Positions 34,151 through 42,651 of a stretch of 44,915 nt of DNA are shown piece after piece. The DNA lies in the NCBI GenBank assembly GCA_964544635.1, contig CAZJCK010000026.1, positions 1 to 44,915 of the forward strand. The letters are read 5' to 3'. This DNA comes from CAZJCK01 sp964544635 (GTDB lineage: Bacteria; Zixibacteria; MSB-5A5; GN15; FEB-12). The notes under the pieces were generated by a model. That model was not told the DNA's origin, did no database searches, and saw nothing but the letters and a program-made list of their open reading frames with translations. A program made the position numbers and the translations under genes. Position 1 is the stretch's first letter; every line of letters starts with the position of its first letter.

Positions 34151-37100
34151 CTATTCGTGAAATTTCAAGATAATATCGAAGCCGCTTTCCTGGGGATCGC
34201 CCTCGATACCGCGAATGATGAGCCAATCGGTCCATTCCCATTCGATAGTAACGATTTCCGGTGCGAGTTCTTCGTCGCGACCCACCCCGATGCCCCGCTG
34301 GTAACTGACAAAGAGACGGTCGGCGATGTACTTACCGACGACGACGGCGGCGCCCTCCAGGCTTTCCTGAGCCTTGATTTCGATAACGTCGAGATTGAAC
34401 GATGCCCCCAGCGCCTGCGCCAGCTGGTCGGCAAGGAGGTTGGCGGCGAGGCGGCCGGCGACCTCTGCCTCGCTGGGGCCACTGGAGGCGGCGACCTGGC
34501 GTCGCTGCCCCTGGGTCAGTTGATCCAGGCTGCGACCGAACACGATGTAGGCAGCGGCATCGCCCTGAGTGATTTCCATTCCGTCGAGACTGAACTGAAT
34601 TTCGGGCGCGAAGGCACGGCCGGTAGCGTGGAGTTTCAGTTGTTTGCGTTCACGTTCGGGCGTCCGGAAGTTGTAGTGGGCGGTGAGGTCGATGCGGGGG
34701 TTGACTTCATCGCCGCCGTCGAAGGTAAACTCCCCTTCGTCGAAGACAAATCGTTTGCCGAACAGTTCGTAGTAGCCACGAACGACGCTGATCGTGCCGA
34801 AGAGCTCGAAGGCCTCTTGTTGCTTGACGGCATCGATGCGACCCTGAATCTCGATTCGCATGTCCGGGCTGCGCAGCCAGGTATTGCGCGGCATGTTGAG
34901 CGTAATACTGCCGCTCAGATTCTCATACCATTTGAAGAGGGTATCAGCCGCGGCAGCCGTGGGAGCATCTTGTGCTGATGTGTCGCTCGGCCTGATCGTA
35001 TCGCCAACAGCGCGTACGAGCATGGGCACACCCTGAGACTCAGCGGCCTCGGTGCCGCCGGTGAGAGCCGGCAGCCAGAGGTTGGCGCGGTTGACGGTAA
35101 TGTCGCCGGAGAAACGGGAATCCTGAGCACTCCCCTCGGCCACGGCATCGCCGGTAATCTTGACTTCGTAGTGGGCGTGGCGCAGGGCGAAAAAGTCGTC
35201 GGCGGTGAGTTGCAGGCGGCGCTCGCGGAACTGACCGGCGAGCAGGGTGCTGTCGAAGTTGAGGAAGCCGTCGATGAGCGCATAGCCTTCCTCGGTGCGT
35301 GCGATGATACTGTCAATCTCCATGCGAGTGGAGTCGAAACGGATGCCGGCGCGAAATTCGCGATAGTCGATGCCGTGCCGGGGCATGCTGATGGCGCCGT
35401 CAACGATAGAGATGCTGCCGGCCGTACGCGGCGCGGCGAGGGTATTGTAAATGCGCAGGTTGCCGTCGATAAAGCCACTGACGTCCTCAAACTGGTCGCC
35501 GGAAGCAGACAGGACAGTGAGCGGCAGGCGGTCCCAGAGAATGTCGATGTGGACGGAATCGTGGTAACGGAGGTAGTCACCATCGGCCGCCATGAGGTCA
35601 ACCGGGAGCGATGCCAGTAACGTGAGCGAGTCGTTGCTCGTCGTTTGCAGGATTGCGTCGGCATCAAGTCGGACGTCGTGGAAATCGATATTCCCTTCAA
35701 ACAGGCGGAAGTTGTATTTGTTGAAACTGCCATCGCGGACCGCGAAGCTGCCGTCGATACGGGGTGATTCGGTGCGACCGTTCAATTGAATCTCAGCCGA
35801 AAGATTGCCGCCAAACATGGCCGTGCTGTCCATGAGAGCGGCGATGGTGGTAAGATGGATGTTTTGCATGTTAACCGACAGGCTGGAGGAGTCCTCGAAG
35901 CTGTAGAGGCCTTCAATATCAATGAGCTGAGTAGTATCGGCTTGTTCCGGCTCGGAGGTGAGCCGGAGGCCGTCGATACGAATGTCGCTGTCGGTAATCT
36001 CAATCAGCATGGCAGTGTCGGTGGCATACCAGGTGTTGTCTTTGTGCTGAACGCGCAGGCCGGTGAGCGATGCAACTATCGTAGAGTCGAGGCGGACTTT
36101 GCCGGCGACACCGGCGGAGAGTTCCTCCCCGCGCCGGGCCGCGACATTGAAGGTGTAGCGTTCGTTGTCGAAGGCGATGGTGGCGTCAATAGTCTCGACG
36201 TCGAAGCCGGCGGCGAGGACGCTGGTGGCGGCAAGGTCAGTGCTGTAAGTCAACTGATCGTTCGCAAACTGTGCATGAGCGGTGCCGTTGAGACCGCCGA
36301 CGTAGTAAGTATTGTACTGGAGGCTGTCGACGTTCAGTTGCGCCATAGTGGCGAGCGAATCGATACTGCCGCTCGCGCTGCCGTTGACGGTACCGTGTAC
36401 GACCAGGCTGTCGGCGCCAATCAGGTCGGCGAGGGCTGATGGATCAATGACTTCGATGCCGTAATCGACACTAAGGGCACCGTCGAACTCGTAGTCGCCC
36501 CGGGCGGCAAGTTTGATTGCGCTGCTGTGGAGCAAAAGCGTATCCAGGCGGAGCCGTCCGTCGCTGACTTGTCCTGCGACATCGAGGCTGTCGATATCGG
36601 TGGCATAGATGTTCGATCGGTTCAAATAGAGACTGAACTGCGAGCGCTCAGGCGGGAAAGTGTCGAGTTGGCCGGAAAGCCGGCCGCCACCGGTGAGATT
36701 TGACACCAGGGTTGAATCGTTGAAAGGCGTTGCCAGATCGACGTTATGCATGGTGAATTCGAGATCGTATCGCCGTTCGGACATTATGTCATCGACGGCG
36801 CCGGTGATGGTAGCGGCGCCGAAGGCGGACGACAGGAGGGCATCAATGGTGGCGTTGCCGTCGCGGTAGGTCAGGGTGATACCGGCGGTGTCGAGGCCAC
36901 GTTCGTAGACAGTTGAGTTGTACAGGCTGGCGACAACGCCGGCACTGAGGCTGTCGGGATCGATACCGCGACCGTCAACATCGATCGAGCCATTGACATG
37001 GTAGTTCAAACTGGTATCGGCGAGCCACTCGGCCGCCGCGACGTTGTCAAAGAGGACGCGGAGTTGATAGGTGATGTCGCCGTTGGTTGCATCGCCGGTG

Positions 37101-38077
37101 CTGAGGAGGTTGATCGCGCGGCCGGTGAGTTGGATCGAGCTGGTGTCGGTGTCGAGTTTGAGATCAATGGCAAGGGTGTCGCGCAGCAATTCGCCCGCGA
37201 AGGAGAGGCGTGGCGACACACCGATGTCGACAGTCGGCAGGACGAAGGAGAACTCCTCGGTATAGAGCGGCTCGGTAGTAGCGGAAGCGGTGGACTGCTT
37301 TCCGGATGGTTCGCGATAGGCGCCGCGGGCGTGGAGGCGGTTCTGCTCAGTAACAACGACAAAGTCGGAAAGCTGGACGGCGTCGGCGTCGCGATAGACG
37401 CGGAGTCCGAGCTGTTTCAGGTGAACATCGGGCTCCTGCGTTTGGAAATGCAGGCTGTCGAGGGTGACGGTTTGCGAGTCGTTGACGAGGAAAGCAGAGA
37501 GGCCGAGGTGCAGTTCGATGATACGCCGGGGGATGAGGCGGACGCCGGAACGAATGTCGGCCGTGGAGTTTGTGAGGGTGAGTTGCTGCAGGTCAATCTC
37601 AAACGGGAGGTGCAGTGGTTCGTCACCGGTGGTACCGGGAATGGCGGTGGTATCGGGTTGGGTGATGCGTGTCATGTTCCAGCCGGTGGCTGAATCTTCA
37701 CGCAAATACAGGTGGACTGAATCGATGAGCAGGCTCTCGACTGTCAGTCGCCCGCCAAGCAGATCGAGCGGTGAATATTCGGCGCTGATTGATGCCACGG
37801 TAAGGAGCGTGTCCCCTTCAAGCAGGAGGCGGGTGTCGTTCAGCTGGAGGTTGGTGAAGAGGCTGCCGGAGAGATCGTCGATTTCGAGTCGAGCCTGGAG
37901 CGAATCGTTGGCGATGCTTACGATTTTGTCTTTGAGCCAGCTCTTGAAGAATCCGGTCTGGGTGATGATCAGGGCAAAGATGAGCAGGCCGACCAGGCCG
38001 AGGATCGGGTAGAGAACGTATTTCCAGCGGGAGCGAGCAGGCTTGCCGGAATCGTTGTGCGTTTGTGGTTCGCTCAT
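34151..38077 (-). CDS. tamB: TamB-like translocation and assembly module protein
   Basis: A 1308-residue AsmA/TamB-type protein. Residues about 18-40 form an inner-membrane anchor (YVLYPILGLVGLLIFALIITQ), followed by SLQARLEIDDLSGSLFTNLQLNDT, the typical opening of the family. Most of the chain is a repetitive beta pattern forming a long lipid-binding groove across the periplasm. The C-terminal 350 residues are the DUF490 (TamB) domain: LSGSITLNMPRNTWLRSPDMRIEIQG, VRGYYELFGKRFVFDEGEFTF, INPRIDLTAHY-like NPRIDLTAHYNFRT, and VFGRSLDQLTQGQ. TamB works with the Omp85 protein TamA; here it lies 8 bp downstream of the tamA-like gene. TamB-type proteins are linked to barrel assembly and to phospholipid transport to the outer membrane. 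Confidence 0.93.
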   Translation of the reverse strand: MSEPQTHNDSGKPARSRWKYVLYPILGLVGLLIFALIITQTGFFKSWLKDKIVSIANDSLQARLEIDDLSGSLFTNLQLNDTRLLLEGDTLLTVASISAEYSPLDLLGGRLTVESLLIDSVHLYLREDSATGWNMTRITQPDTTAIPGTTGDEPLHLPFEIDLQQLTLTNSTADIRSGVRLIPRRIIELHLGLSAFLVNDSQTVTLDSLHFQTQEPDVHLKQLGLRVYRDADAVQLSDFVVVTEQNRLHARGAYREPSGKQSTASATTEPLYTEEFSFVLPTVDIGVSPRLSFAGELLRDTLAIDLKLDTDTSSIQLTGRAINLLSTGDATNGDITYQLRVLFDNVAAAEWLADTSLNYHVNGSIDVDGRGIDPDSLSAGVVASLYNSTVYERGLDTAGITLTYRDGNATIDALLSSAFGAATITGAVDDIMSERRYDLEFTMHNVDLATPFNDSTLVSNLTGGGRLSGQLDTFPPERSQFSLYLNRSNIYATDIDSLDVAGQVSDGRLRLDTLLLHSSAIKLAARGDYEFDGALSVDYGIEVIDPSALADLIGADSLVVHGTVNGSASGSIDSLATMAQLNVDSLQYNTYYVGGLNGTAHAQFANDQLTYSTDLAATSVLAAGFDVETIDATIAFDNERYTFNVAARRGEELSAGVAGKVRLDSTIVASLTGLRVQHKDNTWYATDTAMLIEITDSDIRIDGLRLTSEPEQADTTQLIDIEGLYSFEDSSSLSVNMQNIHLTTIAALMDSTAMFGGNLSAEIQLNGRTESPRIDGSFAVRDGSFNKYNFRLFEGNIDFHDVRLDADAILQTTSNDSLTLLASLPVDLMAADGDYLRYHDSVHIDILWDRLPLTVLSASGDQFEDVSGFIDGNLRIYNTLAAPRTAGSISIVDGAISMPRHGIDYREFRAGIRFDSTRMEIDSIIARTEEGYALIDGFLNFDSTLLAGQFRERRLQLTADDFFALRHAHYEVKITGDAVAEGSAQDSRFSGDITVNRANLWLPALTGGTEAAESQGVPMLVRAVGDTIRPSDTSAQDAPTAAAADTLFKWYENLSGSITLNMPRNTWLRSPDMRIEIQGRIDAVKQQEAFELFGTISVVRGYYELFGKRFVFDEGEFTFDGGDEVNPRIDLTAHYNFRTPERERKQLKLHATGRAFAPEIQFSLDGMEITQGDAAAYIVFGRSLDQLTQGQRRQVAASSGPSEAEVAGRLAANLLADQLAQALGASFNLDVIEIKAQESLEGAAVVVGKYIADRLFVSYQRGIGVGRDEELAPEIVTIEWEWTDWLIIRGIEGDPQESGFDIILKFHE

Positions 38078-38085
38078 AGGTCCGC

Positions 38086-39948
38086 CTAAAATGCCTCGCC
38101 GATACTGATGTGATACTGCAGGGTGGTTTCATCGTCGAATACCGGTCGTGCCAGGTCCAGGCGTATCGGTCCGACGGGGGTGCGGAAGCGGAGGCCGGCG
38201 CCGGTAGCGTAGCGCAGGTCACTCGGGTCATAGTCGAAAGAATCACGCCAGACGTTGCCGCCTTCAAAAAAGACGACACCGGAAAAGCGACCGTAAATCG
38301 GATAGCGCAGTTCCGACGAGAGTTCGAGCTTGCTGTTCCCGCCGAGGGGAGTACCGGCAGCGTCGACCGGCCCCAGTTCAGAACGTGCCCAGCCACGGAT
38401 CGATTGTGAGCCGCCGCTGAAGAGACGGTCCTCGATCGGAACAAAGTCGGTACCACCCCAGGAATCAATGGCGCCGATCTCGGCACGCAGGGCGAGGGTG
38501 ATTCCGATGAACGGGCGATAGTGGCGGACATCGACGAGCGGTCGGATGTACTTGTATTGCGAGCCGAGGCCAAGGCCGGCAACCTTGGTGGCGTTGCCGA
38601 GAAACCAGCCCCGGCCGGGCGAAAACATCGGCCGGGAGTCGTCGAAGGTGATACCGACGGTGATGCTGCTGCGGTTGTACAGGTCATCGATGTTTTCATC
38701 GAGGACGACTTCGTCGGAGACGGTGGCGGTATCAAGCTCGATCCGCTCGAGGGTGTAGGTGGCGGAACCGGTCAGGAAGCTGTTGAAGCGGTGACGAAGG
38801 CTAACGTTGGTCCCCCAGCGGTTGACGGTAAAGCCGGGTTCATCCTGGCGCCGCAGGAACGGATTGACCGACCCGGTGGTGAGGGGCGTGAAGAGTCCCG
38901 GCTGGGTGAGGGTGACCGAGACGCTGTACGGCTCGAGGCCGGAGCGCTTGAGGGCAATGTCGAGTCGACGGGCGCCTCCGAACACATCGAGGAGCTGAAA
39001 ATCCGTTAGCGCGCGGAAACCGTCCTCCCTCCCCCAACCGCCGCCCAGTCGCAACGACCAGATCGGGGCGACCTTGAGCTTGACGTGGACCGGGATCACG
39101 GGGTTGTGGATTTTGTCGAGGCGCCCGGATACGGTCACGATCTGGAAGACACCGAGCTGGTATATCTGCTCCTGGGATTCGTCGAGCAGCGCTCGATCGT
39201 AGCGCTCTCCCGGTTCGAGCGCCATTTGTTTGCGAACCAGCGATGGCGCGATGGGGCCTTCGTTTTCCACCGTTATATCGCCAAAACTGCAGACGGGGCC
39301 GGTATCGATCTGCCAGGTGATGGCGACGGTGTTGTCGGTTGTGTCGACATCCAATAACGGCTCGGCGGTGATGTAGGCGTAGCCGATGTGAGCATAGGAT
39401 TCGACAATTCGTCGACGGTCCTGCTCAACCGTTTCATCCTGAAAGCGATTGCCCGGCCGGGTGGCGAGATCATGACCGAATCGTGACTCGAGTTCTCGAC
39501 GCGTCGCTTGTGGCGCGGTGGAGGTGTCGGAATACGTGTAGCCGAGGCTGCTGACGGTTACAGGCGGGCCTTCGTCGATGGTGAAGGCGACCGAGAGGGA
39601 GCGATCATCATGGTTGACTTCGCGGCTGTTGAAGGAAATGTCGACAGAGAGAAAACCGTTGCGCTGATAAAACTTGGTGAGCCGCGTGATATCGGTCTGT
39701 ATAACCTGCTCATCGTAGGTGTAAGGGTCTTTGCCGAAAAACGTGCGGGTGATCCAACCGGCGCCGTAGACGGCGACAACTTCCTGCAGACGGTCGTCGG
39801 AGAAGGTGACATTTCCGTCGAAGGATACATCGCGTACTTCATAACCGGACTGAGCGTTGGCGCCGGCGGCGAGCAAGGTGATGGCGCACGCGAGCACACT
39901 GCACAGAAAGCGAACAGGTCTTGGTCGAAAGGATCGTGTGGTCGGCAT
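38086..39948 (-). CDS. tamA: TamA-like Omp85-family assembly protein
   Basis: A 620-residue outer-membrane protein. A signal peptide (about 1-32, ending GANAQ) is followed by about three POTRA domains (YEVRDVSFDGNVTFSDDRLQEVV, VTVSSLGYTYSDTSTAPQ, CSFGDITVENEGPIAPSLVRKQM) and a 16-strand Omp85 barrel with the inner loop motif SIRGWARSELGP (family norm VRGY/F), VVFFEGGNVW, and the ending GPIRLDLARPV then a last strand closing on Phe. Three POTRA domains and the adjacent tamB identify it as TamA-like rather than BamA. ATG 39948 lacks a clear ribosome binding site. A sigma-E-like promoter lies just upstream (see 39960-39988), which would give a very short leader. Confidence 0.92.
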   Translation of the reverse strand: MPTTRSFRPRPVRFLCSVLACAITLLAAGANAQSGYEVRDVSFDGNVTFSDDRLQEVVAVYGAGWITRTFFGKDPYTYDEQVIQTDITRLTKFYQRNGFLSVDISFNSREVNHDDRSLSVAFTIDEGPPVTVSSLGYTYSDTSTAPQATRRELESRFGHDLATRPGNRFQDETVEQDRRRIVESYAHIGYAYITAEPLLDVDTTDNTVAITWQIDTGPVCSFGDITVENEGPIAPSLVRKQMALEPGERYDRALLDESQEQIYQLGVFQIVTVSGRLDKIHNPVIPVHVKLKVAPIWSLRLGGGWGREDGFRALTDFQLLDVFGGARRLDIALKRSGLEPYSVSVTLTQPGLFTPLTTGSVNPFLRRQDEPGFTVNRWGTNVSLRHRFNSFLTGSATYTLERIELDTATVSDEVVLDENIDDLYNRSSITVGITFDDSRPMFSPGRGWFLGNATKVAGLGLGSQYKYIRPLVDVRHYRPFIGITLALRAEIGAIDSWGGTDFVPIEDRLFSGGSQSIRGWARSELGPVDAAGTPLGGNSKLELSSELRYPIYGRFSGVVFFEGGNVWRDSFDYDPSDLRYATGAGLRFRTPVGPIRLDLARPVFDDETTLQYHISIGEAF

Positions 39949-39959
39949 GTGGTAATGTA

Positions 39960-39988
39960 TTGGAACGCATCAAGCCGGAGCAAGTTCC
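39960..39988 (-). promoter_or_regulatory. Possible extracytoplasmic-stress type promoter before tamA
   Basis: Minus strand GGAACTT (39988-39982), 17 bases, then TCCAA (39964-39960), matching the sigma-E pattern GGAACTT / TCnAA. The predicted start is only about 6 bases before the tamA ATG, so either the mRNA is nearly leaderless or the match is fortuitous. Confidence 0.3.
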
Positions 39989-40025
39989 CTGTTAGCTGCC
40001 GGGCGCATGACCGCCGCATACAGGG

Positions 40026-40057
40026 GAGCGGCCGCCGAATTGCTCGGACGGCCGCTC
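40026..40057. repeat. Hairpin between the YceI-FGE operon end and tamA
   Basis: GAGCGGCCG (40026-40034) and CGGCCGCTC (40049-40057) form a perfect 9-bp stem. It may end the YceI-FGE-membrane protein transcript 45 bp past its last stop codon, but no T-tract follows on either strand. Confidence 0.5.
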
Positions 40058-40101
40058 GTGCGGGGAGGGTGGTTATCAGAGGTATCTGTGGTTCAGGCAG
40101 T

Positions 40102-40452
40102 TTATATTTGCTGCGGCGGGGACGTCCGACCAAGCAGACTGACGAGAGCAGCCAGCAGAAGCCAGATGGCGAGATTCACGGTGGCGACTGAAAGCAGGTG
40201 CTTGTCGGTCAGGCCAATGGCTGACGGCAAGAGGCCAAAGCGGAATTCTTCCGTAACGACCGTATGGGTTCTCGCTTCGTCGTCGTAGAAACCGGTGGCA
40301 GCGAGCGGGTCGTCCGGATCGGTCGGGGCGGCAACCTGTCTGACTATTTCGAACTTGGTGTAAAAATCACCGCCGGTAGTTTGCCAGATGATGAGCGAAG
40401 CTACCGTGAAAAGGGCACCGATGATCGCAATGACGAGGGTTGACTTTTTCAT
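40102..40452 (-). CDS. Small membrane protein of the YceI-FGE operon
   Basis: A 116-residue protein of unknown family. It has a membrane helix at about residues 5-25 (LVIAIIGALFTVASLIIW), a polar central part of about 60 residues with acidic patches (PTDPDDP, YDDEARTHTV), and a second helix near the C-terminus (LSVATVNLAIWLLLAALVSLL), so the middle is probably periplasmic. No Cys residues and no enzyme motif are present. Its ATG overlaps the stop codon of the FGE-like gene (ATGA), indicating coupled translation and a shared role. I cannot assign a function; a membrane partner of the secreted FGE is a guess from position only. Confidence 0.72.
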   Translation of the reverse strand: MKKSTLVIAIIGALFTVASLIIWQTTGGDFYTKFEIVRQVAAPTDPDDPLAATGFYDDEARTHTVVTEEFRFGLLPSAIGLTDKHLLSVATVNLAIWLLLAALVSLLGRTSPPQQI

Positions 40453-41405
40453 CTTGATGCCTCTGCTGTCTCTGATTGACCTTCAGATTTCTGGTCAGCG
40501 GCGCAGCGGAAGCCAACGTTGTTAAAGGCGTGGTTAGGTGGTGATGCACCGCGGTAGTGAGTGGAGTAGGCGCCGCAATAGTTCGAGCTGCAGAACCAGG
40601 AGCCACCGCGAGCGACCCGGTTCTTACCGCTGTCTGGCCCGGTGGGAGCACGGCTTGGTGAAACGGCGTAATAGTCACCATCGTACCAGTCGGCGGTCCA
40701 TTCCCACACGTTGCCGACCATGTCATGCAGGCCGAAATCATTGGCAGGATAGGATCCGACAGGCGCCGTGTAGAAGAAGCCATCCGATTCGAGGTTGGTG
40801 GCGGGCCATGATCCCTGCCAGACGTTGGCATCGATGAAGTCGATGTTGGAATGGTCGTCGGCGTTACTCGTCGGCTGGTGGGCTTCGAAGTGGCGCTCAC
40901 CACCGGCCCGGGCGGCATATTCCCACTCCGCTTCGGTGGGCAAGCGTTTTCCGGCCCAGATTGCGAAGGCGGTGGCATCCTCCCAGCTGACGCACACGAC
41001 GGGGTGATTCATCCGATTGGATATGGACGAGCCGGGGCCATAAGGATGTCGCCAATTGGCGCCCTCGACGGCGCGAAAGTCGGCCTCGCCCTCAAGGTAG
41101 CACCAGGCAAAACCCTCCTTCTCCGCCGTGGTAACATATCCGGCGGCGTCGACAAATTCACTGAACTGAGCGTTGGTAACCTCGTAGCGATCGATGCGGA
41201 AGCTGTTGATGACGACTGGGTGCACCGGTCGGGCATCGGCATAGGTATTGTCGGAACCCATGTAATAACGACCACCCTCGATCAGGATCATGTCGCTGTC
41301 GACACGGTTTGTTTGGTCGGCACTGTAGGCGCTGCTGATCGTCAGCAGGACCATGCCACAGAGGATGCCGGTTATCAGGTACTTGTATGTATTTGAGTGT
41401 TTCAT
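40449..41405 (-). CDS. Secreted formylglycine-generating enzyme (FGE/SUMF1-type)
   Basis: A 318-residue exported protein with a signal peptide at about 1-28 (ending SSAYSA). Unlike most SUMF1-domain proteins it keeps the marks of a true FGE: GGSWFCSSNYC, with the Cys-x4-Cys pair at C272 and C277 that binds Cu(I) in characterised FGEs, plus EGANWRHPYGPGSS, LPTEAEWEYAAR, ANVWQGSWPATN, GNVWEWTADWY and NNVGFRCAAD. FGEs use O2 to turn the Cys of a C-x-P-x-R motif into formylglycine, normally in sulfatases. No sulfatase is present here; the neighbour upstream encodes a protein with repeated C-N-P-C motifs. ATG 41405 has AAGGA upstream; a longer frame to 41471 would overlap the YceI gene. It is the middle gene of a three-gene operon. 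Confidence 0.88.
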   Translation of the reverse strand: MKHSNTYKYLITGILCGMVLLTISSAYSADQTNRVDSDMILIEGGRYYMGSDNTYADARPVHPVVINSFRIDRYEVTNAQFSEFVDAAGYVTTAEKEGFAWCYLEGEADFRAVEGANWRHPYGPGSSISNRMNHPVVCVSWEDATAFAIWAGKRLPTEAEWEYAARAGGERHFEAHQPTSNADDHSNIDFIDANVWQGSWPATNLESDGFFYTAPVGSYPANDFGLHDMVGNVWEWTADWYDGDYYAVSPSRAPTGPDSGKNRVARGGSWFCSSNYCGAYSTHYRGASPPNHAFNNVGFRCAADQKSEGQSETAEASR

Positions 41406-41457
41406 AATCGAGAAATCCTTGACGCCGACAGTGGGGCGTTGACTCGTTGGCCGGCGC

Positions 41458-42339
41458 TTAGTGCTTTCCACTGCATGGGTTGCAGGGATTCATGGCTTTT
41501 CCGCCGCATGGNNNNNNNNNNNNNNNNNNNNNNNNNNNNNNNNNNNNNNNNNNNNNNNNNNNNNNNNNNNNNNNNNNNNNNNNNNNNNNNNNNNNNNNNN
41601 NNNNNNNNNNNTTGCAGGGATTCATGGCTTTTCCGCCGCATGGGTTGCAGGGATTTCCAGCAAGATTGGCGATGCCGTTGGAAGCCCGGAAGCTGGCCTC
41701 AACGGTGATTTTTTCTCCCACCTTGGAACCGATCAGCCCGGCATTGCTGGGGCCGAAGATATCGAAGTCTTTGAGTTGGACATCAAAGGTGGCGCGAACT
41801 GCAAGAAGATCACCGGGCAAGGCCTGGCGTGTCTGCTCGCTTTCCCTGAGATAGGTAATGCGGCCGGGTACAACGACATGTCGCATTTTGCCGTGCAGGC
41901 TGAGCTGGCCTTCAATAGTAACGTCGTACGTCTTGAACTCGCTCGACGCCTTCACCTCTCGTATGTCCTTAAGGCGCTCAATCTCCAGCTCAATGTTTGG
42001 ATATTCCGCAGCATTCAACCAGTCAGCGCTGCGCAGGTGTTCGTCTCGAAGCGGTATGCCGGTATTAATACTGGCAACCGGAACAACCAGATGGCCGTGC
42101 CCACCGGATGACGGTTTGTTGGGATTGAAGCTGATTTCGCCCGAGATGGTGCGACTGGTCCCGACAATATCCTCGAGAGGCGCGGTACTGGTAAAGGTGA
42201 CATGATTTCGGCCCTGAGGATCGTGCACTGTAAAGGTGTGGTGACCGCAGGGATTGCACGGATTGGGGGCGGATTCGGTGGCGCTACCGGTCAAAATGAC
42301 TGCGGCTGCGACCGCCGTGACCACGGTAAGAACTTTCAT
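41458..42339 (-). CDS. YceI-domain protein with tandem NPCNPC repeats (contains assembly gap)
   Basis: A secreted protein whose signal peptide (about 1-24) is followed at once by PNPCNPCGHH. A YceI-type lipocalin-like domain then spans about residues 35-215 (SISG-type strand SRTISGEISFNP, VPVASINTGIPLRDEHLRSADWLNAAEYPNIEL, HGKMRHVVVPGRI, FDIFGPSNAGLIG, GEKITVEASF). YceI domains bind isoprenoid or other long lipids. The C-terminus is a tandem 11-residue repeat, NPCNPCGGKAM, with each unit carrying a C-N-P-C pair. The repeat is broken by 100 N at 41512-41611, so the true copy number is unknown; the frame is the same on both sides. The end is NPCNPCSGKH. ATG 42339 has a perfect GGAGG 8 bases upstream. 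It heads the operon with the FGE gene. Confidence 0.85.
   Translation of the reverse strand: MKVLTVVTAVAAAVILTGSATESAPNPCNPCGHHTFTVHDPQGRNHVTFTSTAPLEDIVGTSRTISGEISFNPNKPSSGGHGHLVVPVASINTGIPLRDEHLRSADWLNAAEYPNIELEIERLKDIREVKASSEFKTYDVTIEGQLSLHGKMRHVVVPGRITYLRESEQTRQALPGDLLAVRATFDVQLKDFDIFGPSNAGLIGSKVGEKITVEASFRASNGIANLAGNPCNPCGGKAMNPCXXXXXXXXXXXXXXXXXXXXXXXXXXXXXXXXXXPCGGKAMNPCNPCSGKH
41479..41645 (-). repeat. 33-bp tandem repeat encoding NPCNPCGGKAM units
   Basis: The 33-base unit is seen once intact left of the gap (41479-41511) and once right of it (about 41612-41645), nearly identical. The sequences at the gap edges fit if the missing stretch is one base plus a whole number of units. The run of 100 N happens to satisfy this, which is probably chance. 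Confidence 0.8.
41512..41611. other. Assembly gap of 100 N
   Basis: Exactly 100 undetermined bases, the usual placeholder for a gap of unknown length. It falls inside a tandem repeat, so it reflects repeat collapse in short-read assembly rather than a true boundary. Confidence 0.97.
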
Positions 42340-42413
42340 GGTATCTTCCTCCAGGTGTTTGCGTGGTTGACCGTTTCTTGCCGGCTGTTGCTTCTTGAGA
42401 GCTACATATATTC

Positions 42414-42439
42414 GACGAACGTGCAACCGAAGCGTTACA
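42414..42439 (-). promoter_or_regulatory. Putative ECF sigma promoter of the YceI-FGE operon
   Basis: Minus strand TGTAACGC (42439-42432), 14 bases, CGTC (42417-42414). A TGTAAC / CGTC pair with a 16-base spacer is a common ECF promoter form. Transcription would start near 42407, giving a leader of about 68 bases to ATG 42339. An identical element with identical spacing occurs at 42652-42677. Confidence 0.65.
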
Positions 42440-42499
42440 CGAAGTACCGAACTGTGTTGGTGTTTTCATGGATTGGGCAGTGGGAATCGTTAATACACA

Positions 42500-42527
42500 G
42501 GGCGCCGGCCCAGTCGGACCGGCGCCC
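42500..42527 (-). terminator. Strong hairpin, probable terminator
   Basis: GGGCGCCGG (42500-42508) and CCGGCGCCC (42519-42527), a perfect 9-bp GC stem with a 10-base loop. No good T-tract follows on the minus strand (TGTGTATTAA), so termination strength is uncertain. It would end transcripts from the sigma/anti-sigma genes or from the promoter at 42652-42677. Confidence 0.55.
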
Positions 42528-42651
42528 TTACCACAATACGGGCACAGGGGGGATTTACTCGACGGCATCCCGGGGGGAATACAGGGTGCAACAACAGTGG
42601 GACCCGTCGAGCGCGCTCCATCATGGACGGAGACTGATCATGCACCTCTTT

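Noticed and set aside
34134..34241. An N-terminal extension of the yihY-like protein into the tamB gene
   Set aside because: The extra residues are the shadow of the tamB 3' end; ATG 34133 has a ribosome binding site and begins the conserved region.
41479..41645. The 33-bp repeats as a CRISPR array
   Set aside because: The units are contiguous without spacers and encode an in-frame Cys/Pro repeat in a secreted protein.
42284..42568. A 94-codon minus-strand frame with a CPYCGK motif upstream of the YceI gene
   Set aside because: It runs through the strong hairpin and the ECF promoter into the YceI signal peptide, has no ribosome binding site, and loses any zinc-ribbon pattern after the first pair of Cys.
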